64,000 bases of DNA from positions 1 through 64,000 of the forward strand of contig CAZTTO010000010.1 of assembly GCA_964616465.1 (NCBI GenBank). The letters run 5' to 3'. The notes beneath the pieces were generated by a model. That model made no database searches. It was not told the DNA's origin and saw only the letters and a program-made list of their open reading frames with translations. Within the stretch, counting starts at the first letter, position 1. Every line of letters begins with the position of its first letter. Source of the stretch: JAFLBI01 sp964616465 (lineage in GTDB: Bacteria > Bacteroidota > Bacteroidia > Chitinophagales > Chitinophagaceae). The translations under genes and the position numbers were made by a program. This document shows, piece by piece, positions 1 to 8,037 of the stretch.

Positions 1-1361
1 GTTGTGATTTGCTTTCAAATTATTATGTAGCTTAGTGTTATCACAACAGGTCGTTGAAGTCTAGCATCAGAGGTTTTGTTGTGATTTGCTTTCAAATTAT
101 TATGTAGCTTAGTGTTATCACAACTTATAATACCTTGGCATAGCAGCTTTTTTTGTTGTGATTTGCTTTCAAATTATTATGTAGCTTAGTGTTATCACAA
201 CTAATTGTGTAAGAACGAATATGCTGAATGAGTTGTGATTTGCTTTCAAATTATTATGTAGCTTAGTGTTATCACAACTTTCTTTGTGGTGTTGCTCCAA
301 TACCTATGTTGTGATTTGCTTTCAAATTATTATGTAGCTTAGTGTTATCACAACGTGAGCAATACACTTCAGTACATGCGCTAAGTTGTGATTTGCTTTC
401 AAATTATTATGTAGCTTAGTGTTATCACAACACCAATTGAAAAAATTGAAGCAAATGATTAGTTGTGATTTGCTTTCAAATTATTATGTAGCTTAGTGTT
501 ATCACAACATCGGTCTTAACATACAATGGATGTCGTGGGTTGTGATTTGCTTTCAAATTATTATGTAGCTTAGTGTTATCACAACATTGGTAAGAAGCTC
601 TATGATCTGTTAGATGTTGTGATTTGCTTTCAAATTATTATGTAGCTTAGTGTTATCACAACAAAAGATATTGGGGTTTTGTGAATTCTCAGTTGTGATT
701 TGCTTTCAAATTATTATGTAGCTTAGTGTTATCACAACTTTGATTNNNNNNNNNNNNNNNNNNNNNNNNNNNNNNNNNNNNNNNNNNNNNNNNNNNNNNN
801 NNNNNNNNNNNNNNNNNNNNNNNNNNNNNNNNNNNNNNNNNNNNNGTTGGTGAGTTGTGATTTGCTTTCAAATTATTATGTAGCTTAGTGTTATCACAAC
901 TTTGATTGCGTCGGTTGTAAATGTTGGTGAGTTGTGATTTGCTTTCAAATTATTATGTAGCTTAGTGTTATCACAACGTCGTATACAGGTTTGAATGTTG
1001 TTATCGGGTTGTGATTTGCTTTCAAATTATTATGTAGCTTAGTGTTATCACAACTTGACGTTGTTTTGTACTAAAATAAGCATCGTTGTGATTTGCTTTC
1101 AAATTATTATGTAGCTTAGTGTTATCACAACATCTAAGAAGAGCGACAAAAGGAACAGTTAGTTGTGATTTGCTTTCAAATTATTATGTAGCTTAGTGTT
1201 ATCACAACATGAGTAAATTAACAACAAAACCAGGAAGAGTTGTGATTTGCTTTCAAATTATTATGTAGCTTAGTGTTATCACAACACATTAAGCCTCGTG
1301 TGCTATATTTCTCTGTTGTGATTTGCTTTCAAATTATTATGTAGCTTAGTGTTATCACAAC
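1..1361 (+). CRISPR. Type II-C CRISPR array, 47-nt repeats with 29-30-nt spacers
   Basis: There are 17 visible copies of an identical 47-nt repeat, starting at 1, 78, 155, 232, 308, 385, 462, 539, 616, 692, 854, 931, 1008, 1085, 1162, 1239 and 1315. Spacers are 29 or 30 nt: 15 complete and two cut by the N run. The repeat begins GTTGTGATTTGC and ends TTATCACAAC, so its ends form an 8-bp inverted repeat. The strand is set by the tracrRNA anti-repeat (6515-6529), which pairs with the 5' end of the plus-strand repeat. The array is therefore read left to right, convergent with the cas genes. No degenerate terminal repeat is seen at 1361, and the left side may continue beyond the window. A 100-N gap interrupts the array. 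Confidence 0.98.
746..845. other. Assembly gap (100 N) inside a duplicated CRISPR spacer
   Basis: Exactly 100 N, a common scaffold placeholder length. The left flank (739-745) is TTTGATT and the right flank (846-853) is GTTGGTGA. These are the first 7 and last 8 bases of the complete 30-nt spacer at 901-930. The gap therefore most simply lies inside another copy of that spacer, with 15 bases missing for a single copy. More spacer-repeat units could be collapsed here. Confidence 0.85.
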
Positions 1362-1405
1362 ACGAACTGCATAAAACTCAAAAAATGAATGAGTTACATG
1401 GTATT

Positions 1406-1450
1406 ATAGGATGTAAAAAATGGGATTTTCCCTTCTTTTTCACATCCTAT
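1406..1450. terminator. Hairpin between the CRISPR array and cas2, probable bidirectional terminator
   Basis: An inverted repeat has ATAGGATGT at the left and ACATCCTAT at the right, continuing inward as an imperfect A/T-rich stem to TGGGA/TCCC. It lies between the convergent ends of the array (1361) and cas2 (1456). T-rich stretches follow the stem on both strands, so it can serve both transcripts. Confidence 0.65.
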
Positions 1451-1455
1451 TTGTT

Positions 1456-1791
1456 TTAAAAAAGCTCTAATTGCTGAATAGTGTCTGGGCCATCAACACT
1501 CTCCTTACCCCTAAATATCTCCATCATACCAAACTGCTTATCGGTAATACACATAATCCCTACATGACCTTTGGAAGGAAGAATTCTTTTTACTCGTTTA
1601 ATATGTACATCTGCATTTTCTCTGCTGGAGCAGTGACGAAGATAAATGCTGAATTGAAACATATTAAAGCCATCTGCCATGATATCCTTTCTAAACTTTG
1701 CATACACTTTCCTGTCCTTTTTTGTTTCAGTTGGAAGATCAAAAAATACGAGCACCCACATAATCCGATATGCATTTAGACGGTTATACAT
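1456..1791 (-). CDS. cas2: CRISPR-associated endoribonuclease/adaptation protein Cas2
   Basis: Cas2 forms the Cas1-Cas2 integrase that inserts new spacers. I choose the start at 1791 (MYNRLNAYRIMWVLVFFDLP, 111 aa), the usual N-terminus of Bacteroidota type II-C Cas2. An upstream ATG at 1878 would overlap cas1 by about 30 codons and adds no Cas2-like sequence. The first beta strand ends in the conserved Asp18 (VFFDLP). A typical middle segment, FSIYLRHCSSRENADVHIKR, and a GHVGIMCITDKQFG strand follow. One base separates it from the cas1 stop, so it is the third gene of a cas9-cas1-cas2 operon. Its 3' end faces the array across a hairpin. Confidence 0.95.
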   Translation of the reverse strand: MYNRLNAYRIMWVLVFFDLPTETKKDRKVYAKFRKDIMADGFNMFQFSIYLRHCSSRENADVHIKRVKRILPSKGHVGIMCITDKQFGMMEIFRGKESVDGPDTIQQLELF

Positions 1792-1792
1792 T

Positions 1793-2689
1793 TTACTGCG
1801 ATAAATCGGGGTACAATATTTTCCTTGAAACGCCCTCATAACACTTAGACAATGATGCCGTAGTGCGGTTAACTGCATTCATTAATGGACTTTTTTGACC
1901 ATCCAAAATGACATCCATAGCTGGTATCCCTAATAAAATTTGCTTAGTTGCTTTATCAATATCTGCCGGAATATAGCCACGAATCAATGAACATACAGTA
2001 AGATCAACAAATGGACGATAAGGCTCCATAATGTCATCTGCTAAACAGAACGCGTTGTATTGATTTCGGTGATGTAAACCCAAACTTGGTATTAACCCAC
2101 TTGCAACGATACTTCGAGCAACTGTAGCCCTAAGAATAGCATAACCATAGTTCAATAAATGATTGGGAGGAAATCCATAGCGATCCCTTTTAAAGTCTGG
2201 CAACGAGGGGAAAACCCTTTTCCAATAATATGCTGCTGCTTGACCCTCTAAATTATCCGAATCTCCGCTCTTTACATCTCTACTCAATCTTTCTAAATAT
2301 TCATAAGGAGCAGACTGCCGATCAAGAACTGCAGCCTGATTACGAATTTTGGCTGTAATAGTTTGTTGCCAGAGCTGCTTTTTTAGTGGCTGACTAGCTT
2401 CAACCTGAGCCTTTTGCTTTTGTGATTGTAGTGTATGCCCTTCAATTGGCAACAGCAATCCACTCGGATGATGCGTATTATCGCAACTCATGACAACAAC
2501 ATTATGTGTCATGAACTTAGCAATAAGAGCCTGCGTGATAGTAATTTGAGGATGATCTAAGATAACTATACCGATATCCTCTATTGGCGCTTCTTTAGTC
2601 TCAACAGTTTCTACCAACTCAATAACCAATTGCTCATTCCTGGTTTTAAGGTAGCATGGATTGCCAAAATATAATGTCCGCTTAATCAA
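1793..2689 (-). CDS. cas1: CRISPR-associated integrase Cas1 (type II)
   Basis: This is the catalytic subunit of the spacer integration complex. At 298 aa it has the usual type II Cas1 length. It opens with the beta-rich N-terminal domain (MIKRTLYFGNPCYL) and has a helical C-terminal domain. The expected metal ligands are present: Glu148 in NLEGQAA, His206/His207 in LGLHHRNQYN and Glu222 in DIMEPYRPFVD. They match the Glu/His/Glu triad of type II Cas1 proteins. The start is 4 bases after the cas9 stop, so it is translationally close to cas9. No csn2 or cas4 is present, which with the Cas9 type places the system in subtype II-C. Confidence 0.97.
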   Translation of the reverse strand: MIKRTLYFGNPCYLKTRNEQLVIELVETVETKEAPIEDIGIVILDHPQITITQALIAKFMTHNVVVMSCDNTHHPSGLLLPIEGHTLQSQKQKAQVEASQPLKKQLWQQTITAKIRNQAAVLDRQSAPYEYLERLSRDVKSGDSDNLEGQAAAYYWKRVFPSLPDFKRDRYGFPPNHLLNYGYAILRATVARSIVASGLIPSLGLHHRNQYNAFCLADDIMEPYRPFVDLTVCSLIRGYIPADIDKATKQILLGIPAMDVILDGQKSPLMNAVNRTTASLSKCYEGVSRKILYPDLSQ

Positions 2690-2693
2690 TTGA

Positions 2694-5600
2694 TCATGTT
2701 AAAAGTGAAATTTCGCCGATTGTTGAAATTGAAACTTTGACAGGATTTGTTTTTATAAATGAACTAAGGCTTCTTATTCTTATAAATCTTTTCGAAATTT
2801 TGGCTTCACTAGTATCAATCAAATTGGTTTCAAGATGATGCCTAAGCCAAATATCAATTTTTCCATTTTCCGACAAACTCATCTTTTGGATTCTATATAG
2901 ATATTTACTTACAAGCATAATATTTTTACTCTTTATTGCATTAACTGCTTCTACTCTATCAAGTCCAAGTAAAAACATCTCATTTTGCTGCATACTAAGG
3001 AACAACTCTAAATCATCTTTTGGTAGTTTATCGATAAAGGATTGGGAATAACCGCCATTTGATTCTAATACTTTGTTCCATACCTCCTTGGTATTCTTAA
3101 TAACAATAGGCAGCTTATATTTTTTTCGTTCAACAGCATGCCAAAAAGTACAAAGATGTTCGTGAAAGTTGCCATCCTGATCTTTATAGATAGCTATGTG
3201 ATGGTTATTTCCCGGTTTCACAAATCCTATTTGCTTGCCATGCTCATCCTCTTTGACTGCTTCTACCGCAGATAAGCCTGTAAGCATACGAACTGTTTGA
3301 ATAGGTATCTTTTTTTCTTCGTTGAACCATATAGGATGTTTGTCTAAATCTTTAAAAGCTTCTTTCTCATTATTGTTGAACTGTTTCAATCTGGCTTCAA
3401 TAATATCACGAACCTTTTTATCAATAATATCTGTTAGATTTTTTGCGGTAATATCAGTTAAGGGAAACTTTTTAACTATTTCATCTTTATAACAAGTTCC
3501 ATACTTCAATTCAATACTTTTTTCTGCATCCAGATAAATAGGGTCTTTTTTCAAGCTGGAAACTGCTTTTTTAATATCGTTTCCATGTGCACGTAATCTT
3601 TTCTCTACTTTTTCTTTAATATACCCCTTCAAAATTAAATGCGGGTTTTCGAAAAGATACTTTACAGGCTTATTTCTATCCAATATCTTTATTTTACCAT
3701 ATACACTTTCTTCACTTAATGCCCCCCTAGGTATAATAACCCCTCTTTGTATAACCTGCTTTTTTCCATTCACTTTTATCTTTCTTGTTCCTGTACTTGC
3801 TGCTTTCTTTCCTGCTTTAAAAGAAATCAAAACTTTTGCTAATGCCTGCTTTACCTCTTCAGTCTTAAACGGCCTCTCTTTAAAGAGATACTTTTCAAGG
3901 AGATTCATCCTTTCTTGATATTCAGATGTTTCTACTTCAATTTCTTTTTTCATTTGATCGCGCACCTCACTTGAATTCAAGGTGTTTAATCTTTGAATAA
4001 ATCCCTGCTTTGTACATGCAATCGTTAAAGCATCTAAGGCATGGTGTCTGTGGTCATCTCTTTTTGACCAGCCAATGATCTCTTCTTTCGAATGTTGGTT
4101 GCTTCCATAGTTACTTTCCCATACTTTTGTTTCCGTCAGTTGTAATTCTTTGAATTTGGGATATTGCAATTGCATAAGCGTATCCTCCCATCCCCATGTT
4201 TTTCTTAGTTTGGCAGTAATTGCACCCTCAGTACTATAAACATTTCTACACACCTTAGCCAGAATAAACTTTGCCTTTCGGGCTATGTAAGCAGACTCTC
4301 TTAATTGTCTATCTATAAAGCTTTCCCATAATCTCTTATCAGCCTCTGTTTCTTTTTTCAGCTTCTTTCGTTCTAAATAATCGTTATAAGAAGTTTTGAG
4401 TCTTTGGAGCTTACTATATGATATAATGCCTCTTTTATACCAATCATCCACCCTATTCAAATAGTCTATTAAAGCTGTTTCACCCTTTGAAGAAATATAA
4501 TCGTACGCTGTAGTATTTGTTTTGTCTTTATTACACTTTCGATGAACCAAAACTTTATTAGTTTGTGAGTCATCAAAAAGCATTGCTTGTGGTATGATAT
4601 GATCCACATCAAAGTTTGAACCATTTAATGCTTCAGCCAATTGAAAACTCTCTCCGCAGTAAATACATTGATTAACCGCAGATGCTTCATTCCACTTTTT
4701 ATCTTTAGCCGGAAAAATAAGTTTGTACTTTAGAATCATTTTCCGCGTCTGGGGTAAGCCGAGTTCCTCAAGTCTTTTACATATTAAATCATGCTGCTTT
4801 TTATTAAGTGAGTTTTGCTTATCAGCTTCATTCCTTTCATCTTTACTCTGCTTAAGCTCCCTTGCTAATTCAATTCTTATTTCATCAGGTTTACCAAACC
4901 TATCAATCAACGCATTTACCACATGAATCATTTGGTTTAAAATTTTCTCAACAACAGGTTGTCGTAGCCTGTTTTTGGATAAAAGAGAAAGCTTATCTGC
5001 TGTGATAATCTTCTCCTTTTCATCATTCGTTAAACTATTACTATGATTATAACCAGCTAACATGCATGCATCAGAATATTGATATCCTTTCATTAGATAG
5101 GGCAGAATTTTTCTGATGGCCTTTGATGATTTCTCTCCAAAACCGTCTTTAGTAAAATCTAGTTTAGCAAGTTTTTCTGCTTCTTCTAACGATATAGAAA
5201 ACTTATTTTGTAATGCCAAAGCACATTCTTCCAAGTCTTTAATAGAGTAAATAGTATGCCATAAGTGATAAAAAGGCTCCTTTTCAATAGAAGGATCTAC
5301 TATATATTTTTGCTCTTCACTAATAATTTCTCCTGTCTTTTTATCAATTATAAAACCTTTTGACTGATCTTCTATTATTGCAATATTAAATTGAAGGAGA
5401 TCCTTGTTTTGAATGATAGCTTCTATATCGGCATAAGTGTGGTTTCCCTTAATACCTCTTTCTATCTGCTTGTTAAGGTAAACATCTGACTTGTTCAGAT
5501 TAAGTATTTTGAGAAGTTCAGAAGAAGTTAGTTGTTTGTTTTTGAATAAGTATGCAACAATATCTCGTTTTTGCTCAATCGTGGGAATAAAATCAGACCA

Positions 5601-6479
5601 CTTGTATTTTGAGCCTTCGGCATTTTTAGTTTTCAAACTAATATTATTGACCGTTTCCCAAATACGACATAATTGAAAAAGAGGTGAGCTTCTTGGAGCC
5701 ACTTTTGGTCCAGTAAAAACTTCATTCCCCCTGTGGTCTACCCTATTGATTCCTTCAAATTCACAGATGCTAACAAGACCTTTTTGTGATTTGAGTGGTC
5801 TTTGATAGTAAATGATCCTATCTCTCAACACAGAAATCACCTCATCCGATAATTGACTATGATATTTTTTCTGCTCATTACATATTGCATTAAACTCTTC
5901 TATGTAAGCCTCTCTGGGAAAAATGATGTCTTTGATTCTGAAATATTTATCGGCTTGTAATTGAGCATAAAAGTGCTGTCCGATTGTTTTTCTCTCATCT
6001 AAAATTTTCGAATAATTACTTTTTACTTGTGCAACATAATCGGTATCTTTTTTATCCAAATTTGCATCACTTCTGCTACTCTTATATCCGCGTTTTTGGT
6101 TTAAATGATAAAATATTCGCCCAATTTCTTTCAACTCAATTTTTCCATTTAAAGCCTTATCCCTTAGCCCATATAATTGAAGAGAATTGAGGTTCATTAG
6201 GTCAGCATCGGGAAGCATACCTAATTCTTGAAGCTTTTTACATAAGGCAGACCTTCTTAGCTGATAACGGTCATAACCTTTTCTCTGAGTTCTCTTTAGT
6301 GTTCTTTTCTGATTTTTTGAAATACTATTACCTGTACTAAACTCCTCTTTATCATCGTTGCTTAACGGGATGATCCTGCTGCCAAGTCCTAAAATCTGAC
6401 TTTTCTCTTCAAATTCTTCAATAATAGCCCAACCAATTGAACTAATTCCTAAATCAAGCCCAAGAATTTTTTTGCTCAT
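2694..6479 (-). CDS. cas9: CRISPR-associated endonuclease Cas9 (type II-C)
   Basis: RNA-guided DNA endonuclease of 1261 aa; it appears intact. Catalytic residues found by position: RuvC-I Asp9 in LGLDLGISSIGW; an Arg-rich bridge helix at about 55-76; RuvC-II Glu537 in IRIELARELK; HNH motif DVDH with His627, flanked by a zinc-type CIYC (about 608-611) and a later Cys (RKCNKDK); RuvC-III His813 and Asp816 in HHALDALTIA. A Lys/Arg-rich C-terminal half holds the PAM-interacting region. It is the first gene of the cas operon, with its ATG just left of the divergent tracrRNA gene. The PAM cannot be read from the sequence. Confidence 0.98.
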   Translation of the reverse strand: MSKKILGLDLGISSIGWAIIEEFEEKSQILGLGSRIIPLSNDDKEEFSTGNSISKNQKRTLKRTQRKGYDRYQLRRSALCKKLQELGMLPDADLMNLNSLQLYGLRDKALNGKIELKEIGRIFYHLNQKRGYKSSRSDANLDKKDTDYVAQVKSNYSKILDERKTIGQHFYAQLQADKYFRIKDIIFPREAYIEEFNAICNEQKKYHSQLSDEVISVLRDRIIYYQRPLKSQKGLVSICEFEGINRVDHRGNEVFTGPKVAPRSSPLFQLCRIWETVNNISLKTKNAEGSKYKWSDFIPTIEQKRDIVAYLFKNKQLTSSELLKILNLNKSDVYLNKQIERGIKGNHTYADIEAIIQNKDLLQFNIAIIEDQSKGFIIDKKTGEIISEEQKYIVDPSIEKEPFYHLWHTIYSIKDLEECALALQNKFSISLEEAEKLAKLDFTKDGFGEKSSKAIRKILPYLMKGYQYSDACMLAGYNHSNSLTNDEKEKIITADKLSLLSKNRLRQPVVEKILNQMIHVVNALIDRFGKPDEIRIELARELKQSKDERNEADKQNSLNKKQHDLICKRLEELGLPQTRKMILKYKLIFPAKDKKWNEASAVNQCIYCGESFQLAEALNGSNFDVDHIIPQAMLFDDSQTNKVLVHRKCNKDKTNTTAYDYISSKGETALIDYLNRVDDWYKRGIISYSKLQRLKTSYNDYLERKKLKKETEADKRLWESFIDRQLRESAYIARKAKFILAKVCRNVYSTEGAITAKLRKTWGWEDTLMQLQYPKFKELQLTETKVWESNYGSNQHSKEEIIGWSKRDDHRHHALDALTIACTKQGFIQRLNTLNSSEVRDQMKKEIEVETSEYQERMNLLEKYLFKERPFKTEEVKQALAKVLISFKAGKKAASTGTRKIKVNGKKQVIQRGVIIPRGALSEESVYGKIKILDRNKPVKYLFENPHLILKGYIKEKVEKRLRAHGNDIKKAVSSLKKDPIYLDAEKSIELKYGTCYKDEIVKKFPLTDITAKNLTDIIDKKVRDIIEARLKQFNNNEKEAFKDLDKHPIWFNEEKKIPIQTVRMLTGLSAVEAVKEDEHGKQIGFVKPGNNHHIAIYKDQDGNFHEHLCTFWHAVERKKYKLPIVIKNTKEVWNKVLESNGGYSQSFIDKLPKDDLELFLSMQQNEMFLLGLDRVEAVNAIKSKNIMLVSKYLYRIQKMSLSENGKIDIWLRHHLETNLIDTSEAKISKRFIRIRSLSSFIKTNPVKVSISTIGEISLLT

Positions 6480-6494
6480 ATACTTGTTATTAAA

Positions 6495-6595
6495 CTTTTA
6501 TATAACTTTACAACGAAGCAAATCACAATAAGGATTTTTCCGTTGAGAAATCATTTACGCCACCCTCGTCGTTTATCGGGGGTTTTTTATTTTAT
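6495..6595 (+). ncRNA. tracrRNA gene, divergent from cas9
   Basis: GAAGCAAATCACAAT at 6515-6529 is the reverse complement of the repeat's first 15-16 bases, with one bulged base and one G-U pair. It is followed by AAGG...CCGTTG (6530-6545), like the nexus after the anti-repeat in other II-C tracrRNAs such as that of Neisseria. A hairpin with a 7-bp stem, ACCCTCG/CGGGGGT (6562-6583), is followed by a T-rich run to about 6595 and serves as terminator. Bases upstream of 6515 can pair loosely with the next part of the repeat. The 5' end is a guess; a TATACTTG box at 6479-6486 could be the -7 element. The outer ends are approximate. Confidence 0.88.
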
Positions 6596-6866
6596 TTACG
6601 CCGCTTCCTGTTTCATATTAGCTAACACATTCCATAGCACACAATACATAACAAGCCCATATAAAATAGACGTAAATACTGCAAAGGGGCAACAGGTATT
6701 TAAAAATAAGAAAATAAATAATTAGCACAAAAAATTGCAGTCATTTTCTCTAAAAATGAACAGTTGCGCACTTTTAAAATCAAAATCAAGACAATAGTTT
6801 TAGTGATCCTCACAATTCCAACCTATTCATTTTTGCTAACACACTTAAAGAACCTACTTTCGGAAT
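6596..6866. other. Intergenic region before the histidine kinase, no gene seen
   Basis: About 270 bases between the tracrRNA terminator and the kinase start. I see no convincing ORF, repeat or RNA structure. It must contain the promoter of the kinase, but I cannot place a clear TAnnTTTG box; CATTTTTG at 6829-6836 is the nearest match. Confidence 0.5.
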
Positions 6867-8033
6867 ATGCTACTTAGGAATTTTCAAATAAAGTGGAACC
6901 TTTGGGCTGGTTTAATTGCTCTGATTATTATATTGTCCAGCAGCGTATACAGCCATTATCTTTCTAAACAAATTGCTGAAGAAGAAAGAAGCATGGTAAA
7001 TACTTGGGTAGAGGCAGAACAAACAATTCTAAAATCTAAGGATACTTTTAATCTTAATCTGGCTTCTAAAATTACCAGCGAAAATACCCGAATACCCATT
7101 ATTGAAACAAATGAATTAGATGAACCAACAGGAAACTGGATTAATTTAGACAGCAACAAAAAACAAACAACAAACGACTGGCTAAAGAAACAGGTAAATA
7201 TCTGGAAAAATAGCAATCGCTCACCTATTGTAGTGGTGCTCTCAGACTCTCCATATATAGCCAATAAATATTACTACGGCGAAAGTTTAATAGCTCGTCA
7301 AATTAGATGGTTTCCTTTAATACAATTACTAGTTGTAAGTATTTTCATTGCATACCTTTTTTCTACCCAATATTACAAGTACAAAAACAGTCAAAACCAA
7401 CTTTGGGTGGGCATGGCAAAAGAAACAGCGCATCAATTAGGTACACCATTAACAAGCTTACAAGGATGGATGGAAATTTTAAAAGAAAAAAGTATTGCTG
7501 ATGATGTTTTACTAGAGATTCAAAAAGATGTTGAACGTTTACAACTCGTAAGCGATCGATTTGGAAAAATTGGAAGCCAACCGCAGTTAGAAAAAACTTC
7601 CATTACAGATTTAACGCTGCGGATGATTGATTACATGAAGAAAAGAACAAGCCAACAAACACAGTTTAGTGTTCATGCCCCTGAACAAAAACTATTTGCA
7701 GAAACATCTCCTCCGCTTATTGAATGGGTAATAGAAAATATTTGTAAAAATGCTCTTGATAGTATGGAAGGAAAGGGCTCTATTGAAGTTACTATTTGTG
7801 AGCATAATGGAAACATTCATATTGATATTAAAGATTCAGGCAAGGGAATGTCACCTCAAATTGCATCACAAATTTTTAGACCTGGATTTACTACAAAAAA
7901 ACGGGGTTGGGGTATTGGACTAACTTTGAGCAAACGCATTATGGAAGAGTATCATCCTGGTAAATTACAAGTACTCCATACTGAATTAAACAAAGGAACC
8001 ACTTTCAGACTCAGCCTTCCTATAGCTAAATAA
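6867..8033 (+). CDS. Membrane sensor histidine kinase
   Basis: Two-component sensor kinase, 388 aa. A transmembrane helix at about 13-31 and a second at about 148-166 enclose a short periplasmic sensor region with no recognised domain. The kinase core follows: H-box AKETAHQLGTPLTSLQ with phospho-acceptor His189, N-box WVIENICKNALDSM, G1 box DSGKGMS and G2 box GWGIGLTLSKRIM. All HATPase elements look intact. No response regulator is adjacent; the neighbours are the tracrRNA gene upstream and glgB converging 4 bases downstream. The partner must be elsewhere, and the signal is unknown. Confidence 0.9.
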   Translation: MLLRNFQIKWNLWAGLIALIIILSSSVYSHYLSKQIAEEERSMVNTWVEAEQTILKSKDTFNLNLASKITSENTRIPIIETNELDEPTGNWINLDSNKKQTTNDWLKKQVNIWKNSNRSPIVVVLSDSPYIANKYYYGESLIARQIRWFPLIQLLVVSIFIAYLFSTQYYKYKNSQNQLWVGMAKETAHQLGTPLTSLQGWMEILKEKSIADDVLLEIQKDVERLQLVSDRFGKIGSQPQLEKTSITDLTLRMIDYMKKRTSQQTQFSVHAPEQKLFAETSPPLIEWVIENICKNALDSMEGKGSIEVTICEHNGNIHIDIKDSGKGMSPQIASQIFRPGFTTKKRGWGIGLTLSKRIMEEYHPGKLQVLHTELNKGTTFRLSLPIAK

Positions 8034-8037
8034 GAAT

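Noticed and set aside
689..871. 60-aa frame across the N gap
   Set aside because: It consists of CRISPR repeat and undetermined bases; not a gene.
1362..1405. Region right of the last repeat as a CRISPR leader
   Set aside because: The tracrRNA polarity puts the leader on the other side, and a terminator hairpin follows immediately.
1792..1878. Longer Cas2 start at 1878
   Set aside because: It overlaps cas1 by about 30 codons and adds no family-like residues; the ATG at 1791 fits the family.
6543..6725. 60-aa plus-strand frame after the anti-repeat
   Set aside because: It runs through the tracrRNA and its terminator and has no protein-like features.
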